This document shows positions 10,710 through 20,690 of a DNA stretch of 64,000 bases, in pieces. The first letter of the stretch is position 1. The number at the start of each line of letters is the position of its first letter. This DNA comes from Erythroxylum novogranatense (lineage: Eukaryota > Streptophyta > Magnoliopsida > Malpighiales > Erythroxylaceae): NCBI GenBank assembly GCA_029891385.1, contig CM057235.1, positions 23,987,120 to 24,051,119 of the forward strand. The letters run 5' to 3'. The notes beneath the pieces were generated by a model. That model was not told where the DNA came from. It ran no database searches and saw only the letters and a list, made by a program, of their open reading frames with translations. Both the position numbers and the translations under genes were made by a program.

Positions 10710-13259
10710 TGTAACATCCCATCTTCGATGGGAAGGGTATTTTAGTAAATTGGGACGGGTTAGGAGTATTAAATTATAACTCGGCATGAACATATGTCAT
10801 GCAGCCTCTATAAATGGTGAGTTTTGCACAGGCACATAGTCATACATGCATTCATGACATTTCCCGGCCTAAGTGTCTAATTGTGATCTTTTGTGAAATT
10901 GGTGTGATAATGGGATTTGGAAAAATTATTTGGAGTGCGCCATAGAGTGTTTTACATTTTTAGGGATTTATGGAAATTTTTCTAGAATTATCCGGAGGAA
11001 AGTCCCAGACATCGCAAAATCGCCAGACATGGCCTAAAAGTGTTTTTGTAGTGAAAGTGTGGTTTCGTGTTTAAAAATTATTGGGAGTGGATGTCTTATG
11101 TTTTACAATTTTGGAAAATTTAGGTAATTTTCAAAAAAATGATTCGGGAAAATTTCCTGGAAATTTCCGGACCGGATAAATCGCTAAGTGGCGAACCGGT
11201 TGATTTTCGGTATCGAAAATTTTTATCCAATGGCACTATAATATTGGATACATTATTTTGGGATTGAAATTAGGGTCATTGGAGTTGATTGGGGTAAATT
11301 TTGATCCGAATTATAAAAATTAATATGTTGACTTTTCTTTGGAAACCTTTGACAAATGAAATTTTGACACCAAACACCTTCATTTAATGTCCATTGCTTG
11401 ATCCTATCGGTTTTCCTTGTTTAAAACAAGATAGAACAAGTTGATTTTGTCAAAGACTCATCCGAAAGGCATCCTCTCCCATTTTGCTTCTCATCATCGA
11501 TGTTCTTCTTCCTTCTCTCTCAAAGTGAAACCTTCCTCTAGTTCTTCTACTTTCCTTGGTATGATGAGTTTTGTGCATGCTAGAGAAGTGAAGGAGGTTG
11601 GTGTTTTGTGTTTCAAGTGTAGAAGTTAAAGTTGGTAGTTGAAGCTTTAAAGGAGGCTTTAAAGTAGGTAAGTGTTCATTTAAGGTTTAAGCTTTAAATG
11701 ATGTTTTCATTAGGTATTGAATGTCATGGTGATTAGAAGCATGTAATGGGAATTATGGTACAATTATGATGTTGATTGATGCTTTAATTTGATGATAATT
11801 ATTGCTTGACTTAATGGGTATAAGGTTAGTTTGAAGTAGGAATGGATAAGGTAGTATGAATACATGGTTTTAACTTGATTTGTGATTGAATTTTGATGAT
11901 TAATGTTAATTAGAATTGAAAAATTAAGTGCTACCAATTTTTAGGTATTAGCCCTAGGACATGTATGAATGTGTATGAATGGTATAAGAACTGATTTGTG
12001 TTATTTGGATGCTTGATGATGTGTTAAAGGCAATGGAAATGAGAGAAACAAAGGTTGGACCAAATCTGGAAAATTAGGGTTTTTGATTGATGGTACTGTT
12101 TTATTCATAACTCATTGTATAGAAATGCAAATGAGGTGAGGTTTGTGGCCTCTTAAACTTTGGGATGTTAGCTACATTTTTGTGTGAAATAGGTGTTGTC
12201 AAATTGTAACTCTAATAGGTTGAAATTTAGCATGGAAAGTTACTGTTTTATTGCCTATGAACAGTAACCGAAACCATACCCTATGAGCTTTGCTGATTTT
12301 TTCTAAATTAATTGAGATGGAATTAGGGAGAATGGTCTTCATGGAAGTTGTAGCATATTGAGTTAGCTTTCCATTTCCATTGATCTTGCTATTTTTAGAG
12401 GTGTATATTGAGAGATATGAACTGGTTACTATGGACTGGTTTTGGGCATGTTGATGAAACCTAGTTTAAGTGTCTGATTTGTGAGTATTCTGCTTGGAAG
12501 CAATTTTAGCCATTTTTGTGGACTGAATTGGTGTGAGTGATCTTCTGCAAAGTTGTATAGGAAGAAATTATCTTGAAAATGAGATATGGCATATAATTTT
12601 TAGAGGTCAGAGTTGGGAGTTATGATTTTGCAAAAACTGATCCTGCACTAGGTTAGGAATTGCTGATCATGGCAGTAACTTGCATGACAGTTTTGAAATG
12701 GTTAGAAATTAAATTGGAAATTGAGTTCTTCATGAAAATTGAAGTTTGAGGATTTATCTTTTCAGGGGTATAAAGTTCAGATTTTTCTGACTTGTGTACA
12801 GGGAGTTATGCTTGTTATAAGTGTACTGCTCAAATTGAATGATTTCAGGGACAACAACATTGAGTGAATTAATTGACTTGTTTAGCAATGGAATTTGATT
12901 TTGGGTTGTTCATGAAAGTTGTAGATGACATTGTGAACTTATTGAGCATATTTATGTGTAATTTTTGGCTGAAGAATCTGAGAGTTATGGAAATTTCAAT
13001 GTACTGTTCTGTTTTAATGGGATTTGAGTAGGCAGTAGCTTTGAAGGGATTTTTGACACCCGTAAGGGTGAAATTGATTTTTATGGTCTTCTTGAGAATT
13101 GTAGAGGGTTTCATGATCTTTCCAACGAGATATAGTGGGTAATTTTCTGAATTGTGTGCAATGAATTATGGGTGTTGAAAAATTGGATTGGAAATTAGAA
13201 AAAAAAAAAGGAGAAAAGGAATCACGTCGCCCTAGTGACGGGGCGAAAAAGGGGCCGCG

Positions 13260-13287
13260 TCGCTAGGGCGACGCGTCGCCCTAGCGA
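13260..13287. repeat. 28-bp perfect palindrome in a GC-rich island
   Basis: TCGCTAGGGCGACG is followed directly by its exact reverse complement. Neighbouring partial copies ('cgtcgccctagtgacg' at 13225, 'gacgtcgcccccagcg' at 13320) make a GC-rich island of about 110 bp inside an AT-rich LTR, followed by an ATTT microsatellite at about 13354-13375. Confidence 0.9.
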
Positions 13288-14230
13288 TGGGGCCGATTAG
13301 GTCAGCCCCGCTGGAGCGAGACGTCGCCCCCAGCGAGGCTGATCCCTTTTTCTTTTATTTATTTATTTATTTATTATTTTATTATTTTTATTTGGTAATT
13401 GATAATTTGAGATTTCATACTTCTTTTGTCAATTTCTTTTCCGTCCGACGTCCGATTGACCTGATTCTTGAGACATCGGATTCGTAGAATATTTAATTTC
13501 ATGTTGTGAGAAATTGAGAATTTTTGGACGGGAAATTGACGGGGCCCCGGGTAGCGGAGCCTTTAATCACTGTTTTGTTTAATTGGGGACCTATAGATGT
13601 CCGAATTGCGCACCGTCAGCGCCAATAGGTTTCTAATTTTTAGACGGATTTTATTATGAGGAAATTTGGATTTAGGGCTGGAAAATTCATGAACATGCAT
13701 ATTTCACCTACATGTGCACAAATTGCATCTGTAGTGACTCGTTATTTCTCTGTTTCTTATAGAGGCTCAAGTGGAGCGTCGTCAGACCGACGGGGCGGAA
13801 ACTTCCCGGCATTAGCTCGGAAGTAATAGGTGAGTAACCTAGTTAGTTTCTCAACCTTATGTGTTTATTAATTATATGCATTGATTGCCATGAGGATGCA
13901 AGGATGGATATATGTAATTGATTGTTTTGATTGATTTCGGACCATGGGTGTTCGAAATATTGGATTGTGATATTGAAGTGCAAATGAAAATAAGTGCGTG
14001 AGAATGCATTAGTAAATTGGATTGTAAATGTGATAGATTAGTAAATTGGATTGGAAATGTGATAGTGAAACGAAAGGTAAATGCATGGAATGAATACCGG
14101 ACTGAAAGTCCGAGAACATTAGAAAATGATCGGAAATAGTAATTAATTGGAATTGGAAATAGAAATGCGATAATTGGATATTGGAAAATGACATGTGCAT
14201 TCATGCATAGTAAATGATCAGATAATGGCA

Positions 14231-14399
14231 GTTGTGACCGGTGTCGCCACCGATTTGAGCTTTACGCCAACGATAGGCCTCGTGCTAACGTATTCGAGCC
14301 TCGGCTCGATGATCGAGGCTATGCCCAACGTTTGAGGCTTTAAGCCCATTGTTTGAGCCAATGGCTCAACGTATATGAGCTCAGGCGTACGGTCACAAC
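14231..14399. repeat. Hairpin array with closing stem in family B solo LTR
   Basis: GTTGTGACCG (14231-14240) pairs perfectly with CGGTCACAAC (14390-14399). Between them lie about seven tandem units of roughly 20-23 bp, each with a GAGC.../...GCTC-type core and a trailing AACG. The clearest are TTGAGCC-AAT-GGCTCAA (14353-14369), TCGAGCC-TC-GGCTCGA (about 14294-14309) and GGCTTTAAGCC (about 14336-14346). As RNA this could fold as a multi-branch structure. Confidence 0.75.
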
Positions 14400-14568
14400 A
14401 ACGAAAGAAAATGGAAGAGTCACATGCACACTGCATAAATGAATGTTTAATGTGAATTGTGTGAAAGGCTTATTGCCTTATAAAATGTGAAATTGAGTGC
14501 CTGTGATTTCTTGTTTATGATATATATACAGTATTGTGTGATTGTGTGGATATGCATGAGTTGGGTGA

Positions 14569-14605
14569 ACCATCGATGATGGTTTCTCACTGAGTTCGCA
14601 AACTC
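14569..14605. repeat. Two adjacent conserved hairpins in family B LTR
   Basis: ACCATC-GAT-GATGGT (14569-14583) is followed by GAGTT-CGCA-AACTC (14592-14605). The same pair recurs at 36146-36184, and in reverse orientation at 51734-51770, 59263-59300 and (weaker) 45323-45362. Confidence 0.8.
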
Positions 14606-15082
14606 ACCCAACATTGCATCTATTTTTCAGGAAATGGAGAGTACCCCGTTGGACACGTGGGAGTACGTCTACTGCTAGCAAGACAGAGTATCGGGTCGGG
14701 ATTAGTGTCGTTCGTATCTGCATTCGTGTATTAATTTGGTATTTAGTAGGCCCAATTGTTTTCATGGAATTGTATAGAGTGACTGAGCACTAATGAGTGC
14801 TAATAATGATTGAAATTGTTTTATCAGTGAAATGGTATAATCTTTGAAAGTGTTTTGTTATAATTGGGCCAAGTCAATGATTGCTTTGCGCACTCTAATG
14901 TTTTTGAAAGAAAAAGATAATGTCATGCGCACTCTAATGTTTTTGAAAGAAAAAAAAATGTCATACGATTTTTGTTAATAAGGTATTGAATGTTCTAGTA
15001 CGCCACCCTCGCGGGTCACGGGTTCGGATATCACCATGGATATCGGGTTCGGGTCTCGTCGGGAGTGGGGTGATACAGTCAA

Positions 15083-15747
15083 AATTTTCATAATGGGTAG
15101 AAACTTTGACAAATTTTGACCCTCTTATAGTTTGAATTGGATTGGAGGGTCTTCTTGAAGATTGTAGTTCATGTTTAGAGCTTTCCATTGAATTATAATA
15201 TGTCACTTTTGGACTTAAAAAATGTATTATTCAGGTAGTATATTTGGAAGGGTTTTTCACTTTCTTAGAGCCTTCATTGATTCTTGCATCCTTCATGAAA
15301 GATGTAGATTGTCTTTTATTCTTTCCATTGATGTATAATATGCCATTTTTGGGTTTAGGAGTAAGAAGTTATGAGGTTAGGAAAAATTCAGTTACGATTT
15401 AAATTATCTTTTTATAGGCAGTAGCTTTGAATAGAGATATTGAATATGATTCCGTATTTGACCGATTTCTCGATTTATAGAGATCCAATTGAGGAGATTT
15501 TTGTTTCTAATTAACCTAGAGACATGAAATTTTCTTTTTAGCTAGAATTTGGTTTTCAATTTGGGCCTTAAGGATTTCATTTTTTAGAAGGTAAATTAAG
15601 GTGAACTCTACAAGATCTGTTCGGATGTAATTAAAATAAGTTCATATTTGAGATTTGACGTGGTGGGGAATTCCTCCCTCGTGGGCTGCGCGTCCAGATG
15701 TCACGTAGGACGTCAGACACGTGATTCACTAGGGTGAGGTTCCAACA
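15083..15747 (+). repeat. 5' LTR of the Ty3 element, right piece
   Basis: It continues the alignment with the 3' LTR (from about 22615) after the solo LTR, and ends in TTCCAACA at 15747, matching the 3' LTR end at 23324. Relative to the 3' LTR it lacks about 45 bp near 15217. Confidence 0.9.
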
Positions 15748-15751
15748 CTTA

Positions 15752-15763
15752 TGGTATCAGAGC
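15752..15763 (+). promoter_or_regulatory. Primer-binding site of the Ty3 element (initiator Met tRNA)
   Basis: TGGTATCAGAGC starts 4 bp after the LTR end. It is complementary to the 3' end of plant initiator methionine tRNA, the usual primer for plant Ty3 elements. Confidence 0.9.
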
Positions 15764-15970
15764 GTTTCGGTTTAGGTCCGGGTGTAAAGAGAAATTTAGG
15801 GTTTTCATGATCTGTGATGCATTCGTTTAAAATTGAATTATTTGCATTGTTTTAAATTGTTTTACATGACTAAATGTTGATTTTGCATGATTTAAATCGT
15901 TCTACACACTTTGAAATTTCCTTTTGCATGAACTAAAGATTTTCACTGGTTTTATCTTGAAGAAGTGAAT

Positions 15971-17257
15971 ATGCCGCCTCGGAGTAGAACTCGAGGAGCT
16001 TTGCCTCGCTCTAACTCTCGCCAAGGGAGTACGGATGAGTCGCATGTCCCACAAGATGTGGGGACACACTCTGCTCCTAGCTCAAAGGCACCTAGTGTGC
16101 AACCTGAGGAGTCGCCTCCTCCTCCTCCTACTATGCCTGCGATGGATCCGCAGTTCTTCCAAGATTTTGCCCAGCCTTTCACCTATGCCTTGGGCCAAGG
16201 ATCACGGGCTCTAGTGCCAACTCTAGTGATTAAGGGTGGGCAGTATGACAAACTGCGGAAGTATGGGGCAGTGGAATTTAATGGTACCACCAATCCAGAA
16301 GAAGCAGAATCATGGATGAAGAGGACAGAGAGAGTCCTGGTACAGATGAAGTGCACAGATGAAGAGAAGCTGGAGTATGCAGTTAGCTTACTGCAGGGGG
16401 ATGCTCTCCACTGGTGGGAGTCAGTGCCACAGAGTCAGGCTGTGCCTCCAGTGCTTAGGAAGAAGTACCTCTCCCGGGTCTATATCTAGGAAAAGGCTAG
16501 GGAGTTCTTGAATCTGACTTAGAGGGAGATGAGCGTGAGTGAATATGAGTTGAAGTTCACTCAGCTATCCAGATATGCAGCTCATCTTGTGGCCAATGAA
16601 GAAGACAATTATCGCAAGTTTAAGGGGGGCCTCCATCTAGGAATCAAGGAGAAGGTAATTATCCATAATTTCTGTGATTATCAGCAGTTGGTGGAAGTTG
16701 TACTCCAGGCTGAAAAGCTGGAGAACATTAGGCAGGAGGTGAGCAGGAAGAGAGAGTAGAGAGCAGTCTTCTAGGAAAGGGAGTAGTGCTCAGATTGCTG
16801 ACAGGGGTGAGAAGAGCGCCCGTACTCAGAGTCAGGGTGGCAGTAGTGGCCCTCATCAGAGCAAGTAGTTTAGGGCAGGGACAGTACAGACCTCCTCAGT
16901 GGGAGGAAATAGCAGAACAGAGAGGAGCAGAAACCAGAACCCCCAATGTGAGCATTGTGGGAAGCTACATCGGTGTGAGTGCTACAAGCTGTTGGGAGCC
17001 TATTTCTGACGTGGAGAGAAAGGGCATAGGATCAAAGATTGCCCTTTGATGTCACGAGGGGATGGATCACAGGTTCAAACTCCGAGGAGAGCAGAGACAA
17101 TGGGGACCAGGCCAACTGCTGGGGTGGGCAGTTATGGGTCAGTCAAGAAACCTATTTCTCCAGGGAGACCGAGAGGGCAAGCACAGGCTATGGTGTTTGC
17201 TATGACACGGGAGGAAGCTGCAGCTGCAGCGAAAGTTGTTACTGGTATGGCTTAGCT
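15971..17257 (+). pseudogene. Ty3 gag (capsid and zinc knuckle), broken
   Basis: The frame starts MPPRSRTRGALPRSNSRQGS, the usual start of Tekay-type gag. The capsid core is seen as YGAVEFNGTTNPEEAESWMK, then YAVSLLQGDALHWWE and YELKFTQLSRYA. TAG stops at 16487-16489 and 16520-16522 interrupt it, and a frameshift lies at about 16750. The nucleocapsid knuckle is at about 16946-17045 (CEHCGKLHRCECYK, a stop, GEKGHRIKDCP). Gag would form the particle that packages element RNA; this copy cannot be translated through. Confidence 0.92.
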
Positions 17258-20200
17258 ATTTCAGTCTGATTTTTATGTTTTATTTGATTCTGGTTCCACA
17301 CATTCCTTTGTTTCTGCAAGTGTGACCTTGCCTGGTGTGAATTCTGTGTTGTTGGATAATTTCTTACTTGTTAGCACTCCTTTAGGGAGGAATGTGATTG
17401 TAAGCCGAATATTTAGAGATTGTGAGCTCATTATTGACGGATCAAGACTGGTAGTGGATCTGTTACCTCTAGATCTAAAGGGGTTAGATGTCATTATGGG
17501 AATGGATGTAATGGAGAAGTATCGGGTGAAGCCTGACTGTGGCCTAAAGGAAGTGAAGTTTGATCTGGGGGATGGTCAGAAGGTAAATTTCAGAGGGGAC
17601 AGAAAGATATTACTGCCAAGGCTTGTTTCAGCTTTGTTAGTTGATAAAATGATGGGAAGAGGGTGTGAAACTTTCTTGGCGTGTGTCGTTGATACAAGTG
17701 TGAAGGAAAGCAGGGTAGAGGATATTCCTATTGTGAGGGAATTTTCTGACGTGTTCCCAGAGGAGTTACCGGGTTTGCCACCGGAGAGGGAGCTCGAGTT
17801 TGCTATTGACTTGACTCCCGGGACGACCCCTATTTCTATTCCACCTTTTAGGATGGCTCCAGCTGAGCTGAAGGAGCTTAAGGAGTAGTTGGAAGAGTTT
17901 CTAGAGAAGGGGTTCATTAGGCCGAGTTCCTTACCTTGGGGAGCACCGGTTCTATTTGTTAAAAAGAAAAATGGAACCTGGAGGATGTGCATTGACTACC
18001 GGAGGATCAACAGGGTGACAGTTAAAAACAAGTACCCTTTGCCTCGAATAGATGACTTGTTTGATCAGCTGCAGGGAGCAACGGTCTTCTCTAAAATTGA
18101 TCTCAGGTCTGGCTAACATCAACTCAGGATTAAAGAGTCTGATGTGAGCAAGACAACCTTCAGAACACGGTATGGGCATTATAAATTTTTGGTTATGCCT
18201 TTTGGACTGACCAATGCTCCAGCTACTTTCATGGATCTTATAAATAGAGTCTTTAAGGAGTTTTTGGATCAGTTTGTGATTGTGTTTATCGATGACATTC
18301 TGGTGTATTCGAAAAATGAAAGAGAGCATGAGGAGCACCTAAGGATTGTATTGCAGAGATTGAGGGAGAGGGAGCTTTATGTCAAATTCAGCAAATGTGA
18401 ATTTTGGCTATATGAAGTGGCCTTCCTTGGTCACATTATTTCTGAGAATGGAGTGCATGTGGATCCAAAGAAAATTGAAGTAGTAGTGAATTGGCACGCT
18501 CCGAAGGTAGTGACAGAAGTGAGGAGCTTTTTGGATTTAGCAGGTTATTATAGGAGATTCGTGGAGGGATTCTCTATGATTACTACTCCATTGACCAAGT
18601 TATTAAGAAAGAATCAAAAGTTTTTCTGGAGTGATGAATGCCAAAAAAGCTTTGAGGAGCTCAAGCACAGATTGACTAGTTCTCCAGTTTTGGGTTTGCC
18701 CACAGGAGAGGGAAGTTATACAGTGTATAGTGATGCTTCCAGAAAGGGTTTGGGTTGTGTACTTATGCAGGGAGATAAGGTGATAGCATATGCCTCACGG
18801 CAGCTAAAGCTTTATGAGTTGAATTATCCGACCTACGATCTGGAATTGGCAGTTGTGGTTTTTTCCATGAAGATCTAGAGGCATTATTTGTATGGGGTTT
18901 AGACTTGGATCTTCACTGATCACAAGAGTCTCAAATACTTGCTGAGTCAGAAGGAGCTGAATTTGAGACAGAGAAGGTGGATTGAACTGCTTAAGGATTA
19001 TGACTTGCTGATTGAGTACCACCTAGGCAAGGCAAATGTAGTAGCTGGTGCCTTGAGTAGGAAGTCTTCAATAACATATGTTCAGATAGTCTATCTGCCG
19101 CTATTGGAATAGATGGCTAAGCTCAGAATCAGTTTAGAGCAGGAGGAGTCCGATTGTGTGGTTGTTACTTTTAGGATGAGGCCGATCCTCAGAGAAAAGG
19201 TGAGAGAATTACAAGTTCAGGATGCAGAACTGAGTAAAGTGCCAGAAGAGGTTCAACAGGGTAAGAAGTCTGAAGTGGTGGTGAGAGATGATGGACTCCT
19301 GAATGTAGGGAATTGACTCTGTATTCCAGATGTCAAGGAGGTGAAGGATGAGATTCAGGATGAGGCGCACAATGCGCCTTATGTTATGCATCTAGGTAGC
19401 ACCAGGATGTACAGGGATATAAAAGAACATTTCTGGTGGAGAGGTATGAAGAAAGATGTGGCCGAATATGCAAGTAAGTGTCTAGTGTGTCAGCAAGTCA
19501 AGGCTGAGCACCAGGCACCTTCAGGCCAGTTAAGGCAATTATCCATTCCTGAGTGGAAGTGGCAGAGAGTGACTATGGACTTTCTGATGGGATTACCAAA
19601 GACCAGTAGGAGGCATGATGCCATATGGGTAATTGTGGATAGATTGATGAAGTCAACCCATTTTTTGGCAATCAAACAGACTGATCCTCTGCATGTGCTA
19701 GCCAAGAAGTACATTGATGAGATTATGAGATTGCATGGGATCCCAGATTCGATAGTGTCTGATAGGGATCCTAGTTTTACTTCGAGATTTTGGGGAAGTT
19801 TACAGGAAGCTTTGGGCACTAAGTTGAGTTTTAGCACTGCTTTCCATCCTCGGATAGATGGACAATCTGAGAGGACTATTCGGACCCTGGAGGGGATGCT
19901 CAGGGCATGTGTGATAGATTTTAAAGGAGCATGGGATGAACACTTTTCATTGATCGAATTTGCTTACAATAATTCGTATTATTCGAGCATTCAGATGGCT
20001 CCTTATGAAGCTCTATATGGGAGGAGATGTAGGACTCCAGTATGTTAGGATGAAGAGGGAGACAGGAAACTTTTGGATGCAGAGTTGATTCAGATGACAG
20101 TTGATAAGGTCAACTTGATTAAGCACAGGCTAAAAGCAGCTCAGGACAGGATAAAAATTTATGAAGATGCTCACCGGAAGGAGATGGAGTACGAAGTTGG

Positions 20201-20690
20201 CGAGAAAGCTTTTCTTAAGACTTCTCCTTGGAAAGGGATTCTGAGAATTGGAAAGAAGGGTAAGATGAGTCCAAGATATGTGGGGCCTTATGAGATTTTG
20301 GAGAGGATTGGACCGTTGACTTACAAGTTAGCTTTGCCTCCTGAGCTATCCCAGATTCATGATGTCTTTCATGTTTCTATGCTGACGAGATACAGATCAA
20401 ATCCCTCTCATGCCATTCAAGCCACTGAAGTCCAGTTGAGTGATGATTTGAGCTATGAGGAGCTTCCAGTGCAGATCTTGGATACAAAAGTAAAGGTTTT
20501 CAGGAACAAGACAGTACAACTAGTAAAAGTCTTGTGGAGGAACCATTCGCTGGAAGAAGCCACGTGGGAGCCATTGGAAGCTATAAAGGAGAAGTATCCT
20601 CATCTCTTCATTGATTCAGGTAAGAATTTCGAGGACGAAATTCTTTTAAGGGGGAAGAAATGTTGGGCCCCGATTCCTCTTTCTTATTAA
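17258..20690 (+). pseudogene. Ty3 pol: protease, RT, RNase H, integrase, chromodomain; broken
   Basis: Protease: DSGSTHSFVS, active site at 17286. [21 protein letters not shown] (about 17959), [12 protein letters not shown] (18198), active site FIDD at 18285-18296. RNase [16 protein letters not shown] (about 18726) and [11 protein letters not shown] (about 18912). Integrase: HHCC knuckle with CLVCQQVK (about 19480), then VTMDF, SDRDPSF and GQSERTIRTLE carrying the D-D-E residues. The C-terminus has the GPYEILERIG and HDVFHVSML module and a chromodomain-like segment (about 20455-20600). Stops lie at 17886, 18114, 18876, 18900, 19314 and 20046. The frame runs 30 bp into the 3' LTR. Confidence 0.94.
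20647..20660 (+). promoter_or_regulatory. Polypurine tract of the Ty3 element
   Basis: TAAGGGGGAAGAAA lies immediately before the 3' LTR start at 20661, preceded by the 'ttcgaggacgaaattc' block common before the PPT of plant chromoviruses. It would prime plus-strand DNA synthesis. Confidence 0.88.

Larger units (their letters stand above)
10710..15077 (+). mobile_element. Solo LTR, giant family B (4,368 bp)
   Basis: It begins TGTAACATCCC and ends GGGGTGATACA, with 5-bp duplications GTCAA at 10705-10709 and 15078-15082. Its sequence is homologous, in reverse orientation, to the LARD LTR at 51197-55307 (for example the 'gcgggtcacgggttcgg' end and the 'gagtaccccgtt' block). There is no internal region, so unequal recombination between two LTRs is the likely origin. 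It lies in the 5' LTR of the Ty3 element. Confidence 0.93.

Noticed and set aside
13354..13390. ATTT microsatellite
   Set aside because: It is an ordinary simple repeat, mentioned with the LTR only.
13872..14204. 110-codon minus-strand frame rich in hydrophobic and Ser/His residues
   Set aside because: It lies wholly in the solo LTR, has no family resemblance, and is not kept in the homologous LTRs.
14231..14399. CRISPR-like reading of the short spaced repeats
   Set aside because: This is plant nuclear DNA; the units are self-complementary, unequal and directly adjacent, without unique spacers.
15952..16182. Gly/Cys-rich minus-strand frame
   Set aside because: It is the antisense shadow of the Ty3 gag N-terminus.
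17576..18338. Long minus-strand frames of 128 and 138 codons
   Set aside because: Both are antisense to Ty3 protease/RT and have no similarity of their own.
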